DNA of 55,094 bases. Source: Myxococcales bacterium (GTDB lineage Bacteria; Myxococcota_A; Polyangia; Polyangiales; Polyangiaceae). Under the pieces are notes generated by a model. The model was not told the DNA's origin and made no database searches. It worked only from the letters and a program-made list of their open reading frames with translations. Numbering within the stretch: the stretch's first letter is position 1; every line of letters starts with the position of its first letter. The DNA lies in NCBI GenBank assembly GCA_004193285.1, contig SECP01000059.1, positions 1 through 55,094 of the forward strand, given 5' to 3'. Below, one piece after another: positions 1 through 9,000 of the stretch. The position numbers were made by a program, and so were the translations under genes.

Positions 1-238
1 ATCGTACGCGGCTCCGCCCAAGCAGCCGCTCAGCACCATCAAAATGCTGCGGCCGATGGCGACGGTTCCGGCGGGCGGGTCCGCTACCAGCGCGGGCGGG
101 GCGGGCGGAGCTGGCCCCGAGCTAGAGAAGCCGGCACTGCGCGCTCGCCCGCTGGCCGCGCTGCCCGCCGGAACCGTCGCCATCGGCCGCAGCATTTTGA
201 TGGTGCTGAGCGGCTGCTTGGGCGGAGCCGCGTACGAT
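1..238. repeat. Terminal fold-back inverted repeat (left contig end)
   Basis: Bases 1-76 are the exact reverse complement of bases 163-238 (position i pairs with 239-i, no mismatch). They are separated by an 86-nt spacer (77-162), and pairing stops at 77/162. The inner arm is in frame with the gene that runs to 712, so the outer arm is most likely the extra copy. This is the signature of a chimeric fold-back read or assembly error at a contig edge. A genuine hairpin end is possible but less likely. Confidence 0.95.
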
Positions 239-712
239 AGCGGCGCGGCCTCTGCCGTGTGCGGGGACGACTACACTCCCGACGCGCCGACCGTGCAGCC
301 CGTCGTGGTCAAGTTGTCGCGCGCGCTGCAGTTCGACAAAGTCGGGTTTCAAGGGGTCCACGCGGCGCTCGCGATGGGCTCCGCAGACCTGAGGGTCTCG
401 GGCGATAGCGGGCGCACGGCGCTGGTGTTCGCGAGCTCGGTGCGATTCGGAGAGGTGTCGCCCAGACCAGCGGACACGCGGTTCTCACCTGATGACGTCG
501 GAGTCGAGAAGAACGACTTTGGGCTGCAGGCCATCGGCGAGGGCGCGGAGGTGCTCGCCGAAGCGGCGTGGCCAAGTCTGGTAGCGGAGCCGCTCGCGCC
601 CGGGCGCACCTACACGGCCGTGCTGCTCGGTCCTACCCCGCGGCTCGTTCGAGGCGGCTGGTGGAACGAGCCTGCGTTCGCGCTCGTCGACAACGACCCG
701 ACCCGTCAGTGA
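77..712 (+). CDS. DUF4397-like surface protein, 5' end unresolved
   Basis: An open frame of about 211 codons runs from the fold-back spacer to TGA at 710-712. The true start is not visible because the contig end is a fold-back duplication. Codons about 42-46 read I-L-M-V-L-S-G-C, which could be a lipobox, with ATG at 200 as one possible late start. The Gly/Ala/Pro-rich stretch before it looks more like linker than a classic signal peptide. Downstream the pattern V-x-x-L-S-R-A, then A-D-L-R-V-S-G-D, Y-T-A-V-L-L-G and F-A-L-V-D-N-D resembles the beta-rich DUF4397 family of secreted proteins. This assignment rests on pattern memory only. The gene overlaps the convergent gene by 7 nt (706-712). 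Confidence 0.5.
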   Translation, partial: GSATSAGGAGGAGPELEKPALRARPLAALPAGTVAIGRSILMVLSGCLGGAAYDSGAASAVCGDDYTPDAPTVQPVVVKLSRALQFDKVGFQGVHAALAMGSADLRVSGDSGRTALVFASSVRFGEVSPRPADTRFSPDDVGVEKNDFGLQAIGEGAEVLAEAAWPSLVAEPLAPGRTYTAVLLGPTPRLVRGGWWNEPAFALVDNDPTRQ

Positions 713-1560
713 TAGAGCGAAACCTCGGCCAGCTTGCCTTTGGCTTCGTTGATGTGAGCGCTCGTGGGAAAGCGCCGAATGAACGTGCGTAGCGTGGATT
801 TGGCGTCGTTCCACGCCTGAATCTCCAGCTGGGCGTGAGCGAGCGTGAGCGTCGCTTCGTCCATGACCTCTTTGTCAGCCGAGGATTCCGAGAGCTGCAT
901 GAGGAGGGGGATGGCCTCGCGGTGCAAGCCGAGCGCGATGAGCGCGCGCGCGAGCTGGTAGTTGGCTTGCGGGCTGTGGGCGGCGTCGCTCTTGTACTGG
1001 AGCGACTCGCGCAGCGACTGCTGCGCCTCGTGCCAGCGCTGCATGCGGATGTGATCGACGCCGGTCTGGTACGCGATGAGGGAAAGCTCGTTTTTGGCGC
1101 GCTCTACCGCTGCCTCGAACACCGCTCGCTCGGTGGGCGACAGCTCCAACTTGCTGACGGCCGCGTAGCCATCGATGATGTCGCGGCGTTTGTTCTGAAG
1201 CACCAAGCGGTAGAACTCGGCCGCTTGTCGCGAGGCGGAGGTGCGCGCTTCCTCGCGCTGCACGGCGAGCTTCTGCTCCTTCTCCATCTGCTCGAGCTGG
1301 TCGTGCGTCTCCTTGTTCTCGGCCCGCACGGTGTCGATGCGGATGTCCCAGGCGAGCTTCACGAAGACGAGAATGATGGCGATGGTGACGACGTAGCCGG
1401 TGGCGCTCGTCACCAGCACGCGCCGCTCCGACCCTTGTTGGCGCTTGGAGATGCTCTTCAGATCAGCGGCTAGCGCATTGACCAGGTTGTTGGTCTTGAT
1501 CGTCAGAGCGCGGCTCTCGACGATCTCGCGCTTCACCTGCTCGAGCTCGTACTCATCCAT
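706..1560 (-). CDS. Single-pass membrane protein with coiled coil and TPR-like C-terminus
   Basis: This is a 284-residue protein starting at the ATG at 1560; an upstream in-frame extension to 1665 lacks a convincing start context. Residues 1-45 are charged and helical. Residues about 49-70 form one hydrophobic transmembrane segment. Residues 80-115 are a Glu/Gln/Lys-rich coiled coil. The C-terminal 100 residues show TPR-like helix pairs (A-N-Y-Q-L-A-R-A-L-I-A-L-G-L-H-R-E-A-I-P-L-L and a last L-R-T-F-I-R-R-F-P-T). The topology is probably N-in with the TPR part in the periplasm, where such proteins scaffold envelope complexes. No enzymatic motif is seen. It is divergent from efp (173-nt gap) and convergent with the upstream gene. 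Confidence 0.75.
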   Translation of the reverse strand: MDEYELEQVKREIVESRALTIKTNNLVNALAADLKSISKRQQGSERRVLVTSATGYVVTIAIILVFVKLAWDIRIDTVRAENKETHDQLEQMEKEQKLAVQREEARTSASRQAAEFYRLVLQNKRRDIIDGYAAVSKLELSPTERAVFEAAVERAKNELSLIAYQTGVDHIRMQRWHEAQQSLRESLQYKSDAAHSPQANYQLARALIALGLHREAIPLLMQLSESSADKEVMDEATLTLAHAQLEIQAWNDAKSTLRTFIRRFPTSAHINEAKGKLAEVSLYH

Positions 1561-1733
1561 GGGGGCGGCGATAGTAGCCGGACTTCCCTCCAACAGCCGC
1601 CTGCTTGCCCCGTCTCCGGACCGGCCGCCCCAGTTTGTGCCTCTCGGCCGGGGGCTGGCTTGCACGTCCCGGGATCGTCATGTAAAGGAGGGCCCCCGCT
1701 GGGGCCTGCCCAGCTCGCAACAGGACAAAAGCG

Positions 1734-2303
1734 ATGGATACGAGTGACATTCGCAAGGGTTTGAAGCTGATGATGGACGGCAACCCGTACGTGGTTACGG
1801 ACTTTCAGTTCGTCAAACCTGGCAAGGGGCAGGCGTTCACGCGCACCAAGATGCGCAACATGCTCACCGGTAACACCATCGAGCGAAACATCCGCTCTGG
1901 CGAGCGCTTCGAGCCGGCCGATGTGGAAGACCGGACGCTGCAGTACATCTATCAAGAGGGTGAGAACTACGTGTTCATGCACCCCAAGACCGGTGACCAG
2001 GTCAGCGTCCACCAGGACATCGTGGGCGACAGCAACGGCTTCCTCATGGACGGCATCGACGTGACGATCACGATTTACAACGGCAACCCGGTTTCGATCG
2101 AGCTGCCGCCCCACATCGTGGCCCAGATCACCGAGACCGAGCCGGGCGTGCGCGGCGACACCGCCAACAACGTGACCAAGCCCGCCAAAATCAGCACCGG
2201 CGCGACCGTCGCAGTGCCGATCTTCGTGACCGAGGGCGAGTGGATCAAGATCGACACGCGCACCTCCTCTTACCTCGAGCGCGCCAAGGCGCCGAGCAAG
2301 TAA
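1734..2303 (+). CDS. efp: Elongation factor P
   Basis: This 189-residue protein has the normal length and the three-domain layout of EF-P, which binds between the ribosomal P and E sites and relieves stalling at polyproline. Domain I carries the loop K-P-G-K-G-Q-A-F, with K31 at the position that is post-translationally modified in many bacteria. Domains II/III contain the conserved Y-N-G-N-P-V and G-D-T-A-x-N-x-T-K-P-A motifs. No epmA/epmB gene is in the window, so the modification state is unknown. AGGA at 1722-1725 sits 8 nt before the ATG. Myxobacterial-type proteomes rich in Pro runs, such as the DnaX linker in this window, would be expected clients. Confidence 0.97.
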   Translation: MDTSDIRKGLKLMMDGNPYVVTDFQFVKPGKGQAFTRTKMRNMLTGNTIERNIRSGERFEPADVEDRTLQYIYQEGENYVFMHPKTGDQVSVHQDIVGDSNGFLMDGIDVTITIYNGNPVSIELPPHIVAQITETEPGVRGDTANNVTKPAKISTGATVAVPIFVTEGEWIKIDTRTSSYLERAKAPSK

Positions 2304-2312
2304 GCTCCGGCG

Positions 2313-4088
2313 TTACGGCCGTTTGAGCAGGACGACCCTGCCGTCGCTCACGCAAGCGACGGCAGCACGGTCGGCGGCAACGACGCAATCTTGGGCGCGT
2401 CGCGCGTCCACTGGCGCCTCCGGTAGCTTCCACAGCTCCTGAGCCGGGCCGGTGACGACGAGGCCGAGCGGCGTCGTCGCGACGAGCCACGCGCCGTCGG
2501 GCGAGCGCGCCGATCCCGGGCTGGGCAGTGCTTTGCCGGCCTTTCGCGGCTCCGAGAGCGAGCCCGCGAGCAGCACCGAAAGCCCCTCCGGGCTGCTACC
2601 GACCGGCACCGGGTCCGGGCACGTGAAGCGCCCCTTGCACCCGCCGGGGCGCGGCGCGAGCACGCGTGTCGGAACGCCGTTTTGTGGCGCTCCCGCGGAG
2701 TCGGTGAAGCCGAGCTGCACCTCGGAGGAGTCGCAGGCGCACAGGGAGCCGCTCAGTCGCTTGCCGCCTTGGTCCGTCACGTCCAGCGGCCAAGGCGAAG
2801 CAGCACCTTCGCCTTCCAGCAGGGTCTCCGTTTCCGCATCGCGAGACGCGCGGACGACGCCAGCGTCCGTCACGATGAGGAGGGCGCCATCTTGCTCGAA
2901 CCACAGCGGGCTCCAGTGCGGGCCTTTGGCGAGCTTCGGTTTGGCCGCGAGCACGCGGGCCGAAGGAGTGACGGCCAGCAGCCGCTTGGTCAGCTCTTTG
3001 GTGATCGATTTTTCGGCGTCCGCAGAAAGCTTCTTGAAGTACCAGTCGCTGCGCGACAGCACCGAGACAGCGCCGAGCGCGTCCTTGGCGGCGAGGCGCG
3101 ACAGCACGTCCGCCCGCGCCAACGTGTCGACCACTCCGCCGAGGTCCTCGCAGCGGACGGGCGAGCCTTCGGCGTCGAACACCCGCGGGGTGGCGCCTTC
3201 CGCGCACAGGCTGGAAAGCAGGCGCCGCACTGCGTCCACCTCTGCGGAGGCGTTCGGCCCGGCTTTGCCGAGGATTGCCTTGGCGCCCAGCGCGAGCGAG
3301 GTGCGAGGCTCCGAGGCGTCGCGCGAAACGCCCGCGGCTCGGTCCAGAAAGGCCAGGGTGGCGCTGGCCTTCGCGCCGTCCGGGCTCGTGAGGGTGAAGA
3401 CGAGCTTGACGTCCTCGCGCCCATCGCCGTCGCGGTCCGCGGAGTCCTCATCCACGCTCAGCGCTTCGCCGGGCGCGGGAGCGGCGATGCGCAGCGTGAG
3501 CACCTCCGGCCGCTCGCTGCTCGGCGCCACCACGCTCACCGCTTGCACCGGCACTCGCGCCACGAGCCCCGCGGGACACGTCGCGGTCGTATCCACGAGG
3601 ACGTTGCTCTGGCTGGTCTGCACGAGGCGAGTCGTGTGAACGCAACCAGGCGCGATCGGCACGAAGCTCGGCTGCGCCATCACTTGCCGAGGCTTGCCGC
3701 CGACGCTGTAGGCCATGAGCAGCCCGGGCGGCACGTCGCGGGCGTCGCGCTCGGCCTTCACCCAGGCGACCACTTGCTGCTTTTCTCCCTCACCCAGCAG
3801 GAGCGCCCGGTCGAACACGTAGCGAGCCGGCGCCTCGAGCGTCAGCTCTCCCATCCGAAGCTTGCGGGAACCGGCCGGCGCGACCACCGCCGGTGAGAAC
3901 CGACCTGGCTCCACCTTGGCGCTCGCGCTGGGCGCCGGTACGGATGCCTCCGAGGCCGGCACGGAGGTCGTCACTCCGAAGGGAGTGTACGGCTTCTCTT
4001 TCTCGCACCCGTCACAGCCCAGCGAAAGCAGCGGCAGTGAGAGGAGTACCGCCGCCCCCAGCTCAGCTCTTTTTCCCATTCTGATCAT
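2313..4088 (-). CDS. Large lipoprotein with a Ca-binding-type loop
   Basis: This 591-residue protein has a lipoprotein signal peptide: K6/R7, a hydrophobic run, then the lipobox L-S-L-G-C with the lipidated Cys at 25 (22 if the second ATG at 4079 is used). A Pro/Ala/Ser-rich linker (residues about 36-75) follows. Residues 218-226 read D-R-D-G-D-G-R-E-D, a loop of the kind found in calcium-binding dockerin, thrombospondin-3 and FG-GAP repeats. The C-terminal third has beta-rich V-V-x-A-x-x-x-A-V-A-C-V-S-D-G-R-V-V-L-L patterns suggestive of a propeller. No enzyme family is recognised. Its start overlaps the end of the upstream dehydrogenase gene by 17-26 nt, implying coupled translation. Its stop lies 9 nt from the convergent efp stop. 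Confidence 0.8.
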   Translation of the reverse strand: MIRMGKRAELGAAVLLSLPLLSLGCDGCEKEKPYTPFGVTTSVPASEASVPAPSASAKVEPGRFSPAVVAPAGSRKLRMGELTLEAPARYVFDRALLLGEGEKQQVVAWVKAERDARDVPPGLLMAYSVGGKPRQVMAQPSFVPIAPGCVHTTRLVQTSQSNVLVDTTATCPAGLVARVPVQAVSVVAPSSERPEVLTLRIAAPAPGEALSVDEDSADRDGDGREDVKLVFTLTSPDGAKASATLAFLDRAAGVSRDASEPRTSLALGAKAILGKAGPNASAEVDAVRRLLSSLCAEGATPRVFDAEGSPVRCEDLGGVVDTLARADVLSRLAAKDALGAVSVLSRSDWYFKKLSADAEKSITKELTKRLLAVTPSARVLAAKPKLAKGPHWSPLWFEQDGALLIVTDAGVVRASRDAETETLLEGEGAASPWPLDVTDQGGKRLSGSLCACDSSEVQLGFTDSAGAPQNGVPTRVLAPRPGGCKGRFTCPDPVPVGSSPEGLSVLLAGSLSEPRKAGKALPSPGSARSPDGAWLVATTPLGLVVTGPAQELWKLPEAPVDARRAQDCVVAADRAAVACVSDGRVVLLKRP

Positions 4089-4947
4089 AGACGTAGAAAC
4101 CGCGGCCCGTCTTACGGCCGAGCAGCCCGGCCTGCACCAAGTTTCTCAGCAGAGCGCACGGGCGGTACTTGGAGTCCCCGAAATCCCGATGCAAGATTTC
4201 CGCTATCGACAGCACGGTGTCCAAACCGATGAGATCCGCAAGCTCGAGCGGGCCGAGCGGGTGCCCCAGGCCGAGCCGGGCTCCGGCGTCGATGTCTTCC
4301 TTGCTGCCCACTCCCTCCTCGAGCGCGAAGCACGCTTCATTGAGGAGAGGGATGAGGATGCGATTGACGAGGAAGCCAGGGCGGTCCTGGCTGACGATGC
4401 TTTGCTTGCCGAGCGCCTCCGCCAACGCGAGCACACTCTGGAGGGTGCTGTCCGAAGTGAGGGTGCCCCGCACGACCTCCACCAGCTTCATGACCGGGAC
4501 CGGGTTCATGAAGTGCATCCCGATGACCAGCTCCGGCCGGGTGGTCTCCCGCGCGAGGCGAGTGATGGAGAGGCTCGAGGTGTTGCTGGCCAAGATGGCG
4601 GAGGGCTTTGCCAGCGCGCTCAAGCTCCGGAAGAGCGCTGATTTCAGCTCCAAGGATTCCGGAGCGGCCTCGATGACCAGGTCTGCGTCGGCGACGCCGG
4701 ACAGCGGGCCGCCGGTGCGGATTCTCCCGACGACGTCCACGGTCGTGCCCGGAGGTACCTTGCCTTCGGCTTCTTGACGCTCGAGCCGCGCCTTGAGCTT
4801 GGTCACCGCCTGCACGGCTTGGCTTTCGGCTTGGTCGCAGAGCGCTACCTGCAGGCCGCCTCGCGCGGCCACCTGGGCGATGCCCGCGCCCATCTGACCC
4901 GCGCCGACGACGGCCACGCTTTGAATCGCGATCGATTGGTTGCTCAT
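4063..4947 (-). CDS. 3-hydroxybutyryl/3-hydroxyacyl-CoA dehydrogenase
   Basis: This 294-residue protein starts at the ATG at 4945-4947, close to the family's 280-290 residues; the extra 11 codons upstream lack conservation. The N-terminal Rossmann domain has G-A-G-Q-M-G-A-G-I-A (15-24) for NAD(P). Catalytic His145 lies in G-M-H-F-M-N-P-V-P, the segment S-N-T-S-S is at 121-125, and the C-terminal helical domain has R-P-G-F-L-V-N-R and G-R-K-T-G-R-G-F-Y. It oxidises or reduces 3-hydroxyacyl-CoA in fatty acid, butyrate or PHB metabolism. It is a stand-alone dehydrogenase, not fused to a crotonase. It is divergent from the TPR lipoprotein gene at 4990, and its 3' end overlaps the downstream lipoprotein gene. 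Confidence 0.93.
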   Translation of the reverse strand: MSNQSIAIQSVAVVGAGQMGAGIAQVAARGGLQVALCDQAESQAVQAVTKLKARLERQEAEGKVPPGTTVDVVGRIRTGGPLSGVADADLVIEAAPESLELKSALFRSLSALAKPSAILASNTSSLSITRLARETTRPELVIGMHFMNPVPVMKLVEVVRGTLTSDSTLQSVLALAEALGKQSIVSQDRPGFLVNRILIPLLNEACFALEEGVGSKEDIDAGARLGLGHPLGPLELADLIGLDTVLSIAEILHRDFGDSKYRPCALLRNLVQAGLLGRKTGRGFYVYDQNGKKS

Positions 4948-4989
4948 GGGTCGGTGCGCGGTGGCCGGTAGAGGTAACATGGCGGCCGG

Positions 4990-5841
4990 ATGCTCGCGAG
5001 GTGGCTTTCGGTCGTCGGCTTGTGCTCGGCGCTTTCCGGTTGTGGCGCGGGAGCCTCACCGCTGCCCCGTGCGGCGATGCTGACCGAAAAGGGACGGCAC
5101 GACGAAGCCGCGCACCTCCTGCGCGAATACCTCGCCAAAAGTCCGCGCGCGCTCCGGGAGCGACAGCTACTGGTGCGGGTGGAGGCGTCGCGCGGTCAGC
5201 TCGGCGCGGCGCAGGAGCAAGTCGCCGAGCTGTCGCGGCAGCTGGGGCCGAACAGTCCCATTCCGCTCGTGGAGCTCGGCCACGCGCTGGAGATGGCTCA
5301 CCGCTACGACGAGGCGCTGGCCGCCTACGACGCGGCCGCCGCGCGAGCTCCGGCCGACGCGCTCGGTCCTTTGACCGGAGGACTCCGGGCGGCGCGCTGG
5401 GGTGAGCTGGAGCTCGCGGCGCCTCGTCTGGAAGAGGCGGTGCGGCGCGATTCCAAGAACCCGGCCGCTTGGCATGCGCTCGGCTTGGTGCAGCTTTCGC
5501 GCGGTGAGCTGGAGCGAGCCGACCAATCTTACCGAGCTGGCCTCCTGGCCGACCCGCGCGCGCTCGAGAATCGAGTCGGGCTAGCGACGCTGGCGCTGCG
5601 GCGCGGCGACTGGGCGGCTGCGCTCGTGCAGTACGACGCGATCGTCGCAAGCAGGCCGAACTTCGCTGACGCCCAGCTCGGCCGTTCCTTCACGCTGATC
5701 GGCCTGGGGCGTTTCGAAGAAGCGCGTCGAGCTCTCGACCGTGCCGCTCGCCTCGGTGCAAGTCCCGAGGTCGTCGCCAGACAGCGGCGCGAGCTGGCTC
5801 GGCGCACATCCGCTCACCCGGCCTCCGCCCCGGCTCCCTAA
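4990..5841 (+). CDS. TPR lipoprotein
   Basis: This 283-residue protein has a signal peptide ending in the lipobox A-L-S-G-C, lipidated Cys18. The rest is a run of about six TPR helix pairs, for example P-L-V-E-L-G-H-A-L-E-M-A-H-R-Y-D-E-A-L-A, A-W-H-A-L-G-L-V-Q-L-S-R-G-E-L-E-R-A and L-G-R-F-E-E-A-R-R-A-L-D-R-A. It is likely an outer- or inner-membrane-anchored periplasmic adaptor that binds another protein. It is close to the divergent dehydrogenase start (42-nt gap), so the two share a promoter region. It lies 221 nt upstream of the giant TPR gene on the same strand, but a structured leader separates them. Confidence 0.85.
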   Translation: MLARWLSVVGLCSALSGCGAGASPLPRAAMLTEKGRHDEAAHLLREYLAKSPRALRERQLLVRVEASRGQLGAAQEQVAELSRQLGPNSPIPLVELGHALEMAHRYDEALAAYDAAAARAPADALGPLTGGLRAARWGELELAAPRLEEAVRRDSKNPAAWHALGLVQLSRGELERADQSYRAGLLADPRALENRVGLATLALRRGDWAAALVQYDAIVASRPNFADAQLGRSFTLIGLGRFEEARRALDRAARLGASPEVVARQRRELARRTSAHPASAPAP

Positions 5842-5904
5842 CGCATCAAAACCGAGCGGTTTCGAGCGCTTGTAACGCCTGATTCCGCGGCGTACTCTCG
5901 CGGC

Positions 5905-5925
5905 CCCTCGCTCTTTTTGCGAGGG
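5905..5925 (+). terminator. Stem-loop after the TPR lipoprotein gene
   Basis: A perfect 7-bp stem (CCCTCGC at 5905-5911 with GCGAGGG at 5919-5925) closes a T-rich 7-nt loop, 63 nt after the stop codon. There is no T-tract after the stem, so it may be a weak terminator, a processing hairpin or part of the downstream leader. Confidence 0.35.
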
Positions 5926-5956
5926 AGGGACCTCAGCGACTGATACCCGATCTGGC

Positions 5957-6009
5957 TCCGAGACGTCGTCACGTTGGCTTCCGCCAAGAGCCGACGAGCC
6001 ACGCTCGGA
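5957..6009 (+). promoter_or_regulatory. Nested hairpin in the leader of the giant TPR gene
   Basis: Three coaxial stems nest in order: TCCGAG (5957-5962) pairs with CTCGGA (6004-6009), CGTCG (5964-5968) with CGACG (5992-5996), and TTGGC (5974-5978) with GCCAA (5983-5987) around a TTCC loop. The structure ends 53 nt before the ATG at 6063. A GC-rich mini-hairpin (GCCCT...AGGGC) and an A/G-rich stretch with GAGGA lie between it and the start. It could control transcription entry into, or translation of, an 11-kb gene. No known riboswitch class is recognised. Confidence 0.4.
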
Positions 6010-6062
6010 AGCGGCCCGCCCTGCCCTCAGGGCCTCGGCTGAACGAGGAAAAGAAAAGCTAA

Positions 6063-9000
6063 ATGGATTCTCAGACGATCCGCACCGCGCTTGGAAAACT
6101 GCAGGCAGAACCGGGTTCGAAGCTAGCTTGGGAATCGCTGCAAGCGTCCGTGAAGGAAGAAGGCGGCGACCTATCGAAAGAGGAGCTGGCCCGGCTGCTG
6201 GACGCCGCGCGCGAGAAGCACGCCGAGCGAGGTGAGTGGCTGGCGGCCGGCAAGCTGCTGGAGCTAGCGGTCTCGCAGGCGCAAGGCACGCCGCGCGAGG
6301 CCATGTTGGTGCGGGAGCAAGCCAAGCTGCTCTCGGAGCAGCTGTTCGACGAAGACGGCTCGGCGGTGGCTTACTTGCGTCTGCTGGAGCTCGAGCCCGG
6401 CGACAAAGAAGCGTCCAAGGCTCTGGAGGAGCAGGAGAGTCGTCGTCAGCGCCATGCAGAGCTGCGCGCCAGCTACGCGAGCGAAGCGGAGGGCGCCAGC
6501 GACGAGGCCTACAAGAGCGCGATGCTGATGCGCGCGGCGGAGATGGACGTGCGCTTCGGCACGGACGAGGCAGCGTTCGAGGCGGCAGTGGACCGTCTGG
6601 AGCAAGCGGTGCGTCTGGACCCGACGAACGAACCTGCCAGCCGCTTGCTGGAGCACCTGTACCGGCAAAAGGGTCGCTACGAAGACGTGGCGGGAGTGCT
6701 GGAGCGGCTCGCGGATCGCGGGGAGACCGCGCAGGCGCGCATCGCGGCGGGCGTGCGCCTGGCCCGCGTTTACAGCCAGGAGCTGGGCGACACGGAGCGC
6801 GCCGCGCGCGCTTACAACAGCGTGCTGCGTGACGGTCCGGATCACGCGGAAGCCAAGGAATTCCTGTCCGATCTCTACTCGAGCGCGGAGCGCTGGTCCG
6901 AGCTCGTGGCCCTCTACGAGCGCGAGGTGAAGCTCAAGGGCTCGAGCGACGCCGAGCGCGTCGGCGACATGCTGCAGATCGCGATGCTGCACTGGAAGAA
7001 GCTGGGGAACCCGGCCGACGCCGAGCCCTGGTTCGAGCGCATTCGCAAGGTGGAGCCAGCCAACCCCGGCATGCTCAACTTCTTCCGCGAGTACTGCGCG
7101 ACGCTGAACGACGACACGCGGCTGATGGAGATCGTACAGAGCGCCGCGCGCGCCTTGCCGGAGGGCAGCAAGGAGCGCACCCAGCTCAGCTCGCAACTCG
7201 GAAAGATGGCCGAAGGTCAGGCCAACGCTCAGAAGGCGGTCGAGCAATACAAGAGCGTGCTGCGCCAAGATCCGGACAACGTGGAGGCGCGAGACGCGCT
7301 GAAGCGGCTGTACAAGCAGACTCAGGGCTACAACGCGCTGGTCGAGCTGCTGCGCCAGGAGCTGGAGCGGCTACCGAACGAGAAGTACCAGGAGCGCATC
7401 ACGGTGCTGCGCGAGGTCGCCACCGTTTATCGCCAGTACATCAAGAGCGACACCGCGCTGCTCTCCGTGCTCGGGCAGATCGTGCAGCTGGACGACAAGC
7501 TGGACGAGCAAGACGTGGTCGAGATGCGCGAGCTAGTGTCGCTCTACGACAAGCTCGGCCGTCACCGTGACCTCATCACGAACCAGATGAAGCTCGCGGA
7601 AATCACGCCAGATCTCGACGAAAAGAAGGAGCTGTACCGCGCGGCCGCCCGCCGCTGGCTGGACCAATTCTCCAACGCGCAAAACGCGACGGAGGCGTAC
7701 GCCGCGCTGCTCAAGGTCGCCCCGGACGATCGGGAGGCGCGAGAGCGGCTCGAGGAGCTGTACCGCAAGCGCCGCGCGTGGGCGCCGCTGTACGAGCTTT
7801 ACGCGGCGGACGTGAAGCAAGCGGAGGGAGCCAAGCGGCTGCCGCTCTTGCGCGAGATGGCCGCGCTCGCTGCCGAGCGCCTGAACCGTCCCACCGACGC
7901 GATCGCTCTCTACCAGCAGACGCTCGAGATCGATCCGACGCGCGCGGACGTGCTGGACTCTCTCGAGAAGCTGGCCGAGCGCAGCCGCGACTACGTGACG
8001 CTCGCCTCGGCGCTGGAGCGCCGAGTGGAGCTGGAGGCGGACGCGGCCGGCAAGCTGGCCGCCCTCCAGAAGCTCGGCACCGTGTACGCGGACCAGCTGC
8101 AGAGCGCCGACAAGGCGGCCTCTACGTGGCGCCGCGTCCTCGACCTTTCGCCGGGCCATTCGCGGGCGCTCCGCGTGCTGCGCGAGTCCTACCTCGGCGC
8201 GGGAGATTTCGACGCGCTCGAGGAGCTGTACGGCAGCCAGAGCGACTGGGAGGGGCTCTCCGAGGTGCTGAGCAACGCCGCGGATCGCGCCAAGGACAAC
8301 CAAAGCAAGATCGCGCTGTCTTACCGTGCGGCCCGCGTTTACGAAGAGAAGCTGAGCCAGCCGGAGCGCGCGTTCCGCTCGTACGACCGCATTCTGAGCG
8401 TGGACCCGGCCGACACGCGGGCGGCCCGCGCGCTGCTCCCTCTCTACGAGAAGGACGAAAAGTGGGCCCGCCTCACGCCGCTCTACGAGCTCTTGCTGGA
8501 CAAGGCAGAGTCCGAAGCCGAGAAGCTGGAGCTGCTCGGGCGTCTGGTGGACGTCTCCGGTAAGCGCCTGGGTGATCGAAAGGCCGCCGCTGCCTACGCG
8601 CGCAAGGCATACGAGCTGTCGCCGGACAGCGCGCTCTCGCTGGAGCTCCTGGAGGAAGCGTCCCGCGCGGCTGGCACTTGGGACTCGTTCGTGGACGTGC
8701 TGGAGGCGCGGCTCGCCACCGTGAGCGCGGACGTGACCGAGACGCCGCCCGTCGTCGCCGCGAAGGACTCGGGCCCGACCGCCGCCCCCGCGCCCAAGAG
8801 GGGCAAAAAAGGCAAGAAGAAGCCCGAAGCGGCCGAGCCCGCCGCGTCACCGGAGCCGTCACGGCCGACTGGCGAAGGGATGCGCCGCACTCTGGAGCTG
8901 AAGCTCGCGCGCGTGTACGCGGACGAGCTGTCGCGCACGGACGACGCGGTCAAGGTTTACAAGCAGATGCTCGAGCGCGACCCGGCAGACGCCGATGCGG

